DNA of 30,273 bases from a virus. The DNA lies in the IMG/VR virus record IMGVR_UViG_3300034118_000328, positions 1 to 30,273 of that record; one strand, 5' to 3'. The position numbers and the translations under genes are program-made. Numbering within the stretch: the first letter of the stretch is position 1; each line of letters starts with the position of its first letter. Shown here piece after piece: positions 1 to 7,712 of this stretch. The notes beneath the pieces are model-generated. The model worked only from the letters and a program-made list of their open reading frames with translations, was not told where the DNA came from and ran no database searches.

Positions 1-832
1 GCAACTTGCACGAGCTGAGCCGCTTGCCGCAACGGTCTTCGGCCAACACGCCGACAGTGTTGTCGTTGACATCAAAGTAGTTGCTGCCTGTGTAGCCGCA
101 CTCACCGCTTCGGTATTGCCACTGGCAAATATTGGCAATGATCTGCCGACGAGGAATTTTGATGCCCGCCAAATCAAACTTGCTTGCCAATTCAAAGCTA
201 ACGACATCGCGGCTTTCGCTTGCTTTGCGATCGATAAACCAGATCTCATCAGGGAACTTGGCATACGGATCGGCGCCAGTTTCACCGTCTAAGTACTTTT
301 TCAGCGTGCGGATACGTGTGACCTTGGCACCGCCCAGATCGTTGCCTGCAGTGGTTGCGTTCACCAGCAGCAGCAACGTTGTGATGGTGCCGCCTAGGTT
401 GGCAATAGTCAGCGTCGGGCGCGGCAGCGTCCCAGTGTTGCTGTAGTCAAAGCCTTCCGCCTTGATCGGCAGCCGCGTGTATGCATTGCCGTTCCAAATG
501 ATGTTGCCCGTGACGTTGGCATTGGCGCCATTGTGGAAGCGGTACACATCACTGCTGCCGTGCAACGTTGCATCAAGCTGCAGCTCAAACAGTTCAATGA
601 TCGCGCTAGGTGCGATCGCAGCCAGCTCATCAAAGACGCTGCTAATCGCAACCCAAGTGACCGTGCCATCGACAATCGTGCTGCCAATATCCGTTGGCCA
701 CGTAGGTTGAGTAGCGCCGCTAGTGCCAGCAACTTGGCACTGGAACACCAAGCCAGAAGCCTGCAGCGTGGTGGCGCGAACGATGTTGCCAACGCTGTAG
801 CTATTAGTAGCAGCCCAAGATGCGTATGCCAT
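1..832 (-). CDS. Minor tail protein L-like (3' end beyond window)
   Basis: The minus strand reads open from an ATG at 832 to the window edge, giving at least 277 residues. The C-terminal part visible here carries the cysteine-rich signature of lambda gpL: a Cys followed by QWQYR, then ECGY, DRCGK and SSCK, four cysteines that in lambda bind an iron-sulfur cluster. gpL caps the tail tip and joins the tip complex. The start overlaps the stop of the M-like gene (ATGA), and the order H-M-L matches lambda. The N-terminal segment of about 60 residues, rich in Gly, Thr and Ala with the sequence QPTWP, looks like a small added beta domain before the L domain; this is inference. The end of the gene is not in the window. 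Confidence 0.85.
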   Translation of the reverse strand, partial: MAYASWAATNSYSVGNIVRATTLQASGLVFQCQVAGTSGATQPTWPTDIGSTIVDGTVTWVAISSVFDELAAIAPSAIIELFELQLDATLHGSSDVYRFHNGANANVTGNIIWNGNAYTRLPIKAEGFDYSNTGTLPRPTLTIANLGGTITTLLLLVNATTAGNDLGGAKVTRIRTLKKYLDGETGADPYAKFPDEIWFIDRKASESRDVVSFELASKFDLAGIKIPRRQIIANICQWQYRSGECGYTGSNYFDVNDNTVGVLAEDRCGKRLSSCKL

Positions 833-1176
833 CAGGGTTCAAATACTTCGCGGAACGTCGCCGTAATTGTTGCCCGACCGTTATATGTAATCGTTTTGTC
901 CCACTGCGGGCAGACCCATTTATAAGTCACTGCCTCATCAGGAGGCGCCCACTCAAACGCGGCATTGTCGTCTGCACGCGCATCTAGAAACGCTTCAATG
1001 GTGTCACTGTTGGCTTCAGTGATGTTCTGCCATGTCAGGGTCCATACCTTTGGATTTTGGTTTAGACCGTAGGTTAGACGCTGCTCATAGCCATCACCGA
1101 ACTGAACCGTGCGGACAATCGGTTGGTTGGCCTTAGAAGCGCCGTAGGTTGGGTTGATAGCAGGAAAGGTAGCCAT
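832..1176 (-). CDS. Minor tail protein M-like
   Basis: The product has 114 residues, close to lambda gpM (about 109). The run VQFGDGYEQRLTYGLN near residue 25 and the later WTLTW are typical of the phage minor tail protein family (PF05939), which sits at the tail tip between tape measure and gpL. The start ATG overlaps the tape-measure stop (TAATG), and the gene stops inside the start of the L-like gene, so the three are translationally coupled. Nothing unusual was seen. Confidence 0.85.
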   Translation of the reverse strand: MATFPAINPTYGASKANQPIVRTVQFGDGYEQRLTYGLNQNPKVWTLTWQNITEANSDTIEAFLDARADDNAAFEWAPPDEAVTYKWVCPQWDKTITYNGRATITATFREVFEP

Positions 1177-3542
1177 TAAGAGAGCAAGCCTCCTGGGCGC
1201 TTCTGTTTAATCAATTCTTGCTGTACCGCAAGACCAATCACCTTGCCGAGCTGGCTTGCCTGTCCAGGATCGCCCTGCACGCTACTACCGCCAGCGTCTA
1301 CGTTCACCACCACGTTACCCATGCCACCAAAGCTGCCAGCAGGTGCGATACCACCGCTGCGACCCGGCATGAACAGTTCGGGACCACGCTCGCCTACCAA
1401 ATACCCCTGACCAGCCATAACAGAACCGCCATTGGCACGCGGCCTAAACAAACCGCCGAGTAAGCCACCACCCGTGCCCGTACCAGACAATGCGCCGAAC
1501 AAAGCAAGGTTGACAGCAACGTCCAGCAACCTATTTGCAATGTTGTTCAATAAATTTGTTGCGACCTCCTGAAGTGTTTTGGTGCCATCAATAGCGCCTT
1601 GGATAGCCTCAACAACGCCGCTCTTAATGCTGTTGCCAACATCGGCATAAATTTGTTTTAACTGCTCAGCCTGTTCCGCTTGCCGCTTAAGTGCTTGGTT
1701 GCGTTCCAGTATTGCTTTTACTTCTCCTTCATTCAATCCTTTGGTGTCTTTCAATATGTCACGCAACTGCTGTTGTAAGATCACTTCTGCTTCATTGCCA
1801 TTTATTCTTGCCTCCAGTATTTTCTGCTCGTCCATAAGTTGCTGAACACGTTGTACGCCGGTTTCACGCTGTTGCAGGTCGTACTGAGCAAGTTCCTGTG
1901 CTGTTTGGATTTGGCTTTGTTTTAATTTTTCAGCAATTTTTGCAATACCAATTTGCTTATCAGCCAACGGTACAGAACTCTGTTCAATCGCATATGCCTG
2001 ATGAAGAAGTTCTGTCTCACGGCCTATTCCTTCAAGCCTGATTCGATCCTCTTCATTTTTAGCAATCGCTGCCTGAGCTAGCAAACCTTGTAATTGAGTT
2101 TGCTGTTGAAGCAGCGCAAGCTCACGAGTAAGCTCAGGTACTTGGCTTTCGCGCGGCTTTTTACCTTTTTTAGGTTTATCCTCATCACTTCCCGGCAATG
2201 TTTGCAAGCCATCTGGCATGGCAGCCGCCAAGGCTACTGCTTCGCCTTGTTGTATTTGGCTTTGAAGAACTGTTGCTCTAGCCTTCAAATTCGCAATGGT
2301 TTGACCACCGGCAGAACGCTGGCCGCCACCTGCGCTTGGTCCTTTTGTTTTATCAATTTGTGTCTGCAAATTCTTTAATTCTGTTCTCGCTTCCTTAAGT
2401 GCTTTGGTATCGCCAGTTAATGCCGCCGCGCCAATCGCACTTGTCCTTTTCTGCGATTGCGTTTGAAAACTTGCCAACGCAACACCGGCAGCAGTAATAC
2501 CCGCCGCCAATGCAACCCATGGTCCGGCTGCAACCAAAGTCGCAACGCCAATCGCTTTGATTAACGTGATAGTGCCGCTGATGACAGGACCGAGGATCAC
2601 CAAAGCGCCAGTAATACCAACGACTGCAGCAGTGAATCCTTTTACAGGTCCAGGAGCGGCAGCAAATTTTGCAATTAAGTTGGTAACCGTTGTGAGCAGT
2701 GGCGTGAAGGCTGGCAATAATTGTGTTCCGATTGCCGCTGCAAGCTCTACCTGCGCTTTTTGAAAGGCACGCAATCTTCCTCCGGCTGTGTCAAAAGACT
2801 GTTCAAGTACGTCTGCGCCTTTTTCCTTGATATTGCGTAAAGCCTGAATCAAAACTGGCGCTGTAACTTTGCCTTCAGCAGCAAAGTCCTTGACTTCGCC
2901 ACGGGCAATTTTTAGGATTTTTGCAATCTCATCGATGACTTGAGGCGTAGCTTCATTCACAGAGCGGAACTCATCCCCAGCCAACCGCCCAGAACCAAGG
3001 GCTTGATTCAACTGAAGCTGAGCAGCAGCCGCCTCTTGCGTCGAAACCTTGTTGATAGCAAGTATGGTGTTAAACCCTTCGTAGACATCTCTGATTTCAT
3101 TGATGGTTGCACCCTGCGGTCCCAAGCGGTTGCCGAGGTCAACCAAGGCGGTCAATGTGGCAGTTTGACTAAGCCGAAACTTATCGGCTGATTGAGCGGC
3201 AACTTGTTGGATGCCAGATAATTTAGTGAATCGTTGCGTTAAAAGCTCTGCTCTTTTTTCTGCCGATTCAAGTTCAACTGCTGCAGAGATTGCACCTTTG
3301 ATCGTGCGGAAGCCTGCATAAGCGCCAACAAGACCCTGAACTGTGGTGGCTTGGTCACGCAGTTTTCTAGTGTTTTGTTCTAGATTGCGTCCAAATTGAA
3401 TGGCACTGGCGCCTGCGTTTCTAGCGGCAGCCTGAACTTTCTGAAACTCAACTTGCAGTGCGCTGGCAGCATTCTGGAGTCGCCGTGTTGCGCTAAGGGC
3501 ATTTCCAATGCCTACTTGTACGTCAACAACAGCAACAGCCAC
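1176..3542 (-). CDS. Tail tape measure protein
   Basis: At 788 residues this is the longest gene in the window and lies where lambda gene H lies. The N-terminal 250 residues match the style of the tape-measure N-terminal domain: helical, with LGSGRLAGDEFRSVNEATPQ near residue 180. Hydrophobic stretches at about 300-370 are likely membrane-inserting segments, followed by Gln-rich coiled coil to about 650 and a Gly-rich C-terminal region. The start is GTG at 3542, chosen because AAGGAGG sits eight bases upstream, one of the best ribosome sites in the window. With about 0.15 nm per residue, a common rule, the tail would be about 120 nm long; this is inference. Confidence 0.9.
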   Translation of the reverse strand: MAVAVVDVQVGIGNALSATRRLQNAASALQVEFQKVQAAARNAGASAIQFGRNLEQNTRKLRDQATTVQGLVGAYAGFRTIKGAISAAVELESAEKRAELLTQRFTKLSGIQQVAAQSADKFRLSQTATLTALVDLGNRLGPQGATINEIRDVYEGFNTILAINKVSTQEAAAAQLQLNQALGSGRLAGDEFRSVNEATPQVIDEIAKILKIARGEVKDFAAEGKVTAPVLIQALRNIKEKGADVLEQSFDTAGGRLRAFQKAQVELAAAIGTQLLPAFTPLLTTVTNLIAKFAAAPGPVKGFTAAVVGITGALVILGPVISGTITLIKAIGVATLVAAGPWVALAAGITAAGVALASFQTQSQKRTSAIGAAALTGDTKALKEARTELKNLQTQIDKTKGPSAGGGQRSAGGQTIANLKARATVLQSQIQQGEAVALAAAMPDGLQTLPGSDEDKPKKGKKPRESQVPELTRELALLQQQTQLQGLLAQAAIAKNEEDRIRLEGIGRETELLHQAYAIEQSSVPLADKQIGIAKIAEKLKQSQIQTAQELAQYDLQQRETGVQRVQQLMDEQKILEARINGNEAEVILQQQLRDILKDTKGLNEGEVKAILERNQALKRQAEQAEQLKQIYADVGNSIKSGVVEAIQGAIDGTKTLQEVATNLLNNIANRLLDVAVNLALFGALSGTGTGGGLLGGLFRPRANGGSVMAGQGYLVGERGPELFMPGRSGGIAPAGSFGGMGNVVVNVDAGGSSVQGDPGQASQLGKVIGLAVQQELIKQKRPGGLLS

Positions 3543-3567
3543 GGCAATGCCTCCTTATGTGCCCAGT

Positions 3568-4100
3568 TTATCGACGAGACCTTGCCTTATCCATCTCAGC
3601 CTTTTCCCGCTTACCCTTCACTTCATAGTAAGCAGCAAAATGCACAAACTCGGCATCGGTCAGCTCACTGCGCAAGCGGCTGACCGTCATGCCAAGCTCA
3701 GTAGCTAGGAAGAACTCAAAGAACAACCAAGAGTCTTCCTCTAGTCGTTTTTTGCTTCATCCAAACTGCCGTCACCACCCAACCCGAACAGGAACAGTTC
3801 CAGCTCGTTCAGCACACGCTCAGGCAGCTCGCGCTGAAGTTTGGCAGCATCAGCAGAGGCAAACGCTTTGGTGCCATCTTCAAGCTCAGCCATTTGGCAC
3901 AGCATCTGCGTGCTGATGTCCAATGCTTCCTCAGAACCAGCCAAGGTGCCAGCACGCTTACGGTCGGCTCGGGTAATTGGCTTGAAATATAGATCCAGCA
4001 CCGCTTGCCCAGCATCATTGGTGACGCTGAATTTACGGCGCTGGTTCAGATCAAAAGCGCCAGTGAGCAGGTCAACGGCGCGGGGTGTAGCAGCAGGCAT
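3568..4100 (-). CDS. Tail assembly chaperone GT, frameshift fusion
   Basis: A -1 ribosomal frameshift at 3753-3747 would join the first 118 residues of the G-like protein to 59 residues in the -1 frame, ending at TAA 3570-3568, for a total of about 177 residues. The T part begins RLEEDSWLFF, has no good start codon of its own, and ends with a basic tail. In lambda, gpG and the rarer gpGT coat and assemble the tape measure. The genes lie between tail tube and tape measure exactly as in lambda. The T part ends 26 bases before the tape measure starts. The frameshift is predicted from sequence, not shown. Confidence 0.82.
3741..4100 (-). CDS. Tail assembly chaperone G-like
   Basis: The zero-frame product has 119 residues and no enzymatic motif. 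It is mostly helical with an acidic C-terminus (LDEAKND), as in tail chaperones. The start ATG at 4100 overlaps the stop of the preceding tail-tube gene (TGATG). It stops seven bases after the slippery site. Position between tail tube and tape measure and the overlap with a T-like reading frame are the main evidence; the primary sequence of G proteins varies widely. Confidence 0.8.
   Translation of the reverse strand: MPAATPRAVDLLTGAFDLNQRRKFSVTNDAGQAVLDLYFKPITRADRKRAGTLAGSEEALDISTQMLCQMAELEDGTKAFASADAAKLQRELPERVLNELELFLFGLGGDGSLDEAKND
3747..3753 (-). promoter_or_regulatory. -1 slippery site A AAA AAC
   Basis: On the minus strand the G frame reads GCA AAA AAC GAC TAG. The heptamer A AAA AAC fits the X XXY YYZ rule for -1 slippage in the zero frame, two codons before the stop. 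Slipping gives entry into an open frame of 59 codons that lacks a start codon. This is the arrangement known for G/GT genes of lambda-like phages. Confidence 0.85.
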
Positions 4101-4519
4101 CAGATACTAAGGGTGAGAGCACCAGATGTGACGAAGTTAACCGTCACAATTTCGATCTCGCCAACCGTAGCACTGTATTCAGAGCCTGTCACCACAAGCG
4201 TGCCGGTAATCTTCTTACCGCCAGTCTCGTCCAAGTACAGCTCAAAAGCTGCATCAGCTTCGTCGGTGGCTTGGTTAACGTCCTTGATCAGGTCTAGCTT
4301 GTCGCCAGAGCCAGGGGCGTCATACAGCAGTTCAATGGTGCCCGAACCGCTGATCAGACCACCCACGTTGGCACGATAAGTGTCGCCGTGATCGGTCACA
4401 TCCAGCGATTCCTTTTCTACGGTCATTGACCATGACCGCACTGCTGCGATCTCGGACAGACCGCCGCTACCGGCTTTGTCAAAGAAGACAGTGCCTTGTT
4501 GACCGCGATAAAAAGCCAT
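4100..4519 (-). CDS. Tail tube protein, copy A
   Basis: The product has 139 residues and shares long stretches with the next gene upstream, including MAFYRGQQG, TVEKESLD, TYRANVGGLISGSGT and SEYSATVGEIE. It is placed as a phage tail tube (major tail) protein from its position between tail terminator and G/GT chaperones, its all-beta look and its size. The gene starts two bases after copy B stops. Which copy builds the tube, or whether both do, cannot be told from sequence. Confidence 0.75.
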   Translation of the reverse strand: MAFYRGQQGTVFFDKAGSGGLSEIAAVRSWSMTVEKESLDVTDHGDTYRANVGGLISGSGTIELLYDAPGSGDKLDLIKDVNQATDEADAAFELYLDETGGKKITGTLVVTGSEYSATVGEIEIVTVNFVTSGALTLSI

Positions 4520-4521
4520 GA

Positions 4522-4938
4522 TCAGATGTCCAGAGAGATGGCGCCGTTGGTCACGAAGTTCAGGGTAATGACTTCGATTTCGCCCACGGTTGCAGAATAC
4601 TCAGCCGAGGTAATGACACCATCAAAACTGATTTTTTTGGTGCCAGTGGTGTCAAGGAATAGCTCAAACAAAGCCAAGCCCTCATCGTTCGCCGTATTGA
4701 CGTGTTCAATGAAGACGTTGGTTTCGTCCGCGCTAGAAGCGGTGTAAAGGATTTCGCAGGTGCCAGAACCGCTAATCAGACCGCCGACATTGGCGCGATA
4801 GGTAGCGCCCAAGGCGGTGGTGTCCAGCGATTCCTTCTCAACGGTCAAAGACCAAGAGCGGGTGCTGGTGATAGCTGCGGCAGAAGAGCCAGCATCGTCA
4901 AACTTGACGCTGCCTTGCTGTCCCCGGTAGAAGGCCAT
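4522..4938 (-). CDS. Tail tube protein, copy B
   Basis: The product has 138 residues and is a clear paralogue of the neighbouring 139-residue protein: they align end to end with hardly any gaps. The strongest differences lie in residues 10-25 and 68-105, which may be exposed loops, and the conserved blocks are probably the beta sandwich core. It follows the tail terminator gene by two bases. Tail-tube identity is inferred from gene order and size. Confidence 0.75.
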   Translation of the reverse strand: MAFYRGQQGSVKFDDAGSSAAAITSTRSWSLTVEKESLDTTALGATYRANVGGLISGSGTCEILYTASSADETNVFIEHVNTANDEGLALFELFLDTTGTKKISFDGVITSAEYSATVGEIEVITLNFVTNGAISLDI

Positions 4939-4940
4939 GG

Positions 4941-5366
4941 TTAGAGATCCTCGAAGGTTTCAAAGGTCAATCTGACCTGTGTTTGGAAGTAACCCTCTGG
5001 AGCTGGCGATGCCACCACCTCGGGTCCAGTAGGCGGATCAAAATGAACGCCACTGACTACTTGCCTATTGTAAAGGTCACGGATTCGCTTACCTATTGTC
5101 AGATTTGCGCCAGGTCCAACACCCTTTGGCGTAAAGACATTCATCACGATGACACCGATGACGCTGTTACTGCTGCCAGTGGTGCCGCCCATCGTCAGGA
5201 AGTTATTGTTGCCAAAGCTGACAAGGCATTGGACAAAGGAACTGTTAGGTGTTGGGGTTGAGGGTTGGTTGTGAAACACAACCGGGATCACTGGTGCCGA
5301 TGCCAGCTCAGTAGCAAGCCTGCCCTCGATGGTTGAGCGGATGGTGTTGAGGTTGACGGCTGCCAT
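4941..5366 (-). CDS. Tail terminator protein (DUF4128/gpU-like)
   Basis: The product has 141 residues and resembles the phage tail terminator family (DUF4128; lambda gpU role), which caps the tail tube at the end that joins the head. Supporting features are an N-terminal helix (NTIRSTIEGRLATE), a central strand pattern with IGVIVMNVFTPKG, and a C-terminal strand VRLTFETF. It lies between the gp10-like completion protein and the tail tube genes, the usual place. The ATG overlaps the upstream stop by one base. The family call is by eye. Confidence 0.7.
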   Translation of the reverse strand: MAAVNLNTIRSTIEGRLATELASAPVIPVVFHNQPSTPTPNSSFVQCLVSFGNNNFLTMGGTTGSSNSVIGVIVMNVFTPKGVGPGANLTIGKRIRDLYNRQVVSGVHFDPPTGPEVVASPAPEGYFQTQVRLTFETFEDL

Positions 5367-5815
5367 CAGTCTTGCCTCCCAATGCGGTCAGCCTGTTGTT
5401 TTGCATATGCTTGCATCTCACGACCAATCAAATCAACCCAACCGGCAGGAGCTTGCGTTGACCAGTCTTCGTAAGCAAGTCTGTAAGCATATGGCAGGCT
5501 GTTTGATATGTGATAGACGTTGCCAATCTTTTCTTGCCCTGCTTGGTAACCGATCGAGACTCGTTTCTCTAATGCAGGCGATGCTGGTGGTTGCGTTTGT
5601 CCACGATATTTACCTGTGGCAGGCTGGTACTCTCCTGCGTCATAGGCTGATGCTTGATTTTCTCCCAATACCCAGCTCCCTCTAAATCTTCCTGTATCAA
5701 CGGGGCTGCCTAGTTTTAGACGGGTTTCGGTTTCAAAGACAACTTCTCGCAGCAGCTTCTCCATTTTTTCCTCGGCGTAGCCTCCGATCTGCGATAGGTT
5801 GATGCGTCGTGCCAC
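5366..5815 (-). CDS. HK97 gp10-like tail completion protein
   Basis: The product has 149 residues. The motif SPVDTGRFRGSW after an N-terminal helix is the hallmark of HK97 gp10-like proteins, which complete the head-tail joint, and the C-terminal helix ends in a basic stretch. Upstream is the head-closure protein and downstream the tail terminator, both overlapping or nearly so. No anomaly was seen. Confidence 0.75.
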   Translation of the reverse strand: MARRINLSQIGGYAEEKMEKLLREVVFETETRLKLGSPVDTGRFRGSWVLGENQASAYDAGEYQPATGKYRGQTQPPASPALEKRVSIGYQAGQEKIGNVYHISNSLPYAYRLAYEDWSTQAPAGWVDLIGREMQAYAKQQADRIGRQD

Positions 5816-6171
5816 TATGCCCTCAGGATTAGCTCGTGCGTAATAGCCGTGTTGTCCTGTTCAATCGTAGTGACCCTAATAATCTGATGGCTCACGCTGC
5901 TGATCACTACACGGTCAGCCGTGCTAGGTGCTGCTGCTAGGTCTGCTGCAGCTACCGTCAGTTTCTTGTCGCTTGCTTGGATCAGCTCGTTCACCTCACG
6001 AGCGTTCACATCCTCAAGCACGCCACGCACTGCAGTATCAGCAGTGGTTTCCACAATGGCTCCAGTGGTTGTGTTGTAAGTTCCTAGAGTCACCACACGA
6101 ATCGTTACCACACCACCAAACTTTGCCATCAACTTGCTGGCAACCTTGCGTAGCGGTACAGCTAATGCCAT
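5815..6171 (-). CDS. Head closure (head-tail joining) protein
   Basis: The product has 118 residues, mostly beta. After a short helix (PLRKVASKLMAKFG) come strands with TIRVVTLGTYNTTTGA and a C-terminal HQIIRVTTIEQDNT. This is the usual make-up of the neck protein that follows the connector in HK97- and SPP1-like phages. The assignment rests on its place between the connector region and the gp10-like gene. Its ATG overlaps the stop of the preceding small protein (TGATG). Confidence 0.6.
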   Translation of the reverse strand: MALAVPLRKVASKLMAKFGGVVTIRVVTLGTYNTTTGAIVETTADTAVRGVLEDVNAREVNELIQASDKKLTVAAADLAAAPSTADRVVISSVSHQIIRVTTIEQDNTAITHELILRA

Positions 6172-6419
6172 CAGAGTTTATATGCTACGCAATGACCGTT
6201 TTGTAGTTTTATACTTGTGAACACGCCATAAATTGTCGTTGCAGAGCTAAATGTTTGACCAGAAATACTATTACCGTCATAGTTTTGGGCAATAATTTCA
6301 TCAACATGCGTATTGCTTGTAAAGTGAATAGCGCCCCATCGTCCAGTGCGTGTAGCTGTATCGCTGACGTAAGTAGCGCCAACTGAGTAATCAATAGCCA
6401 GGTGGTTGGTGTCACTCAT
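6171..6419 (-). CDS. Small structural-like protein, paralogue 2
   Basis: The product has 82 residues from ATG 6419 (a TTG two codons earlier would lie inside the upstream gene). It shares its C-terminal plan with the next gene upstream: GRWG near residue 26, IYGVFTSIKL, and VAYKL at the end. It is probably a virion protein such as a head decoration or fibre-related protein, from its place between connector and head closure. Its bases look richer in A and T than the flanking genes and it carries several rarer codons, so it may have diverged faster or come from elsewhere. Confidence 0.6.
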   Translation of the reverse strand: MSDTNHLAIDYSVGATYVSDTATRTGRWGAIHFTSNTHVDEIIAQNYDGNSISGQTFSSATTIYGVFTSIKLQNGHCVAYKL

Positions 6420-6421
6420 GA

Positions 6422-6649
6422 TCAAAGCCTGTATGCAACAACAGTGCCACTGGTCAGAGTGATGCTGGTAAAGACGCCTTCAATTTCAGTGCTTGCCTTA
6501 AAGGGAATCGCGCTCAACGTGTTGCCGGTCCAGTCCATAGCGGTCAGGCTAGCAATCACCGAATCCTCAAGCGCCACAATCTTGCCAAAGCGCCCGGCAT
6601 GTGCTGCGGTGTCATCAATAAACTCAGCACTGGGATACGGGTAACCCAT
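6422..6649 (-). CDS. Small structural-like protein, paralogue 1
   Basis: The product has 75 residues. It has an N-terminal YPSAEFIDDTAAHAGRFG, then GNTLSAIPF and the end IEGVFTSITLTSGTVVAYRL. Proteins with this plan occur in the head regions of many phages, but no certain function is known to me. It lies two bases from its paralogue downstream and two bases from the connector gene upstream, so all are co-transcribed. Confidence 0.65.
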   Translation of the reverse strand: MGYPYPSAEFIDDTAAHAGRFGKIVALEDSVIASLTAMDWTGNTLSAIPFKASTEIEGVFTSITLTSGTVVAYRL

Positions 6650-6651
6650 GA

Positions 6652-7215
6652 TCAGCTCCGGCGAATCGAAAAGTTGCCTGGTCCACTAATTCTAAGCCCC
6701 GTCAAATACCGCTCCATGATTGGCGGCACTTTGTCAGCGCCCACCGCTCCATAACCCAAATTCGGCGTCACGTCAATGCTGCCAATTTTGACGTTCTTGT
6801 AATCTTCCAAGCCGCTTAAGCCAATGCCATCTGGGTTGTTATTCAGGTAGACCGCCAATACAACCTGCGCCCTTTTGATCTGATCCGGGATTTCAGTGTC
6901 GGTAAAATAATCCGTAGAGATCCGAAACGGGAAGCCGACTGTGTAGGTGTTGATATAGGTGTCTGGCTTGCGCACACCAGTACGCGGCCATTGCAGCGCC
7001 TGCGTATCAGTAGCACGGGCTCCTAAATATCGCTCACGGTCTAACCGTTGTGTTGCGGTATAAAGGGCACGATTTTTTTGATCAGTGGTAGCTGATGCCC
7101 ATGCGGTTACATCAGCATCCTCTACAAGACCATCAATGATCGTCTGGGCGTCCGCCAGAGTCAGATAAGAGTTGGCGCTTGCCGACCCGACGGTTGCGAC
7201 GATTACTACTGCCAT
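6652..7215 (-). CDS. Head-tail connector (DnaT-like family adaptor)
   Basis: The product has 187 residues. NSYLTLADAQTIIDG near residue 15, a Trp-containing helix with ALYTATQRLDRERYLG, and QWPRTGV are typical of the phage adaptor family often mislabelled as DnaT-like ssDNA-binding. These proteins sit below the portal. The gene follows the capsid region, as expected. Its first 83 bases are overlapped in another frame by the end of the small gene at 7133-7330. Confidence 0.75.
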   Translation of the reverse strand: MAVVIVATVGSASANSYLTLADAQTIIDGLVEDADVTAWASATTDQKNRALYTATQRLDRERYLGARATDTQALQWPRTGVRKPDTYINTYTVGFPFRISTDYFTDTEIPDQIKRAQVVLAVYLNNNPDGIGLSGLEDYKNVKIGSIDVTPNLGYGAVGADKVPPIMERYLTGLRISGPGNFSIRRS

Positions 7216-7330
7216 CGTTGGGTGGCTCCTTTGGTTCTAGTGTAGGCGCAGGCTCTGCAATAGAAAGAGAGGCTGCTTCCGTAGAAGCAACCTCACGATC
7301 ACGCAGTCGCCGGAAAGCGAACAGCCCCAT
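7133..7330 (-). CDS. Small capsid-region protein
   Basis: The product has 65 residues: a start MGLFAFRRLRDRE, a Pro/Glu-rich middle and a basic Arg-rich tail. Short proteins with this MGL-AFRRLR start occur after capsid genes in many phages. The start ATG overlaps the stop of the preceding gene (ATGA), which supports its reality. The last 27 codons overlap the start of the connector gene in another frame, so the C-terminal part is constrained by that gene. Function unknown. Confidence 0.6.
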   Translation of the reverse strand: MGLFAFRRLRDREVASTEAASLSIAEPAPTLEPKEPPNDGSSNRRNRRVGKRQLLSDSGGRPDDH

Positions 7331-7701
7331 CAGGCGTTTGCAGCCTTGATTACAGCAAAGCTAAGCACGATGGCTTGGCTAAGCGAACCGCCGGACACGT
7401 TACGCACGGTGACCGCAAAGGATCCCGCTGCAATAGCGTTGGCTTCGACGGTATAGGCACCGGCAGTGCCAGCCGACGAGTGGTTAACGATCACAACGTC
7501 ATTAGCAGCAACAGTGCTGTTGGTGACGGTGAAGCTAACGTTGGTGGCATCAGCGAGTGATGCGTTGTGCATGGTGATCGCCCCACAAACTTTGTTGAGG
7601 GTGACACCAGTGGACTTGCTGGTGGCTTGGGTAACCGCACCACCAGTGCCGCTGACGTAGCCAATGGCACTGCCAGCAGTTACTTCAAAGAGGGAAGCCA
7701 T
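7330..7701 (-). CDS. Capsid-associated beta protein
   Basis: The product has 123 residues, almost all small and beta-prone residues (Gly, Ala, Thr, Val, Asn). It has VTQATSKSTGVTLNK near residue 23 and ends FAVIKAANA. Proteins of this kind lie next to the major capsid gene in many phages and are probable virion or decoration proteins; I know no proven function. It starts 11 bases after the capsid gene stops. Confidence 0.65.
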   Translation of the reverse strand: MASLFEVTAGSAIGYVSGTGGAVTQATSKSTGVTLNKVCGAITMHNASLADATNVSFTVTNSTVAANDVVIVNHSSAGTAGAYTVEANAIAAGSFAVTVRNVSGGSLSQAIVLSFAVIKAANA

Positions 7702-7712
7702 AATTAGTTACC

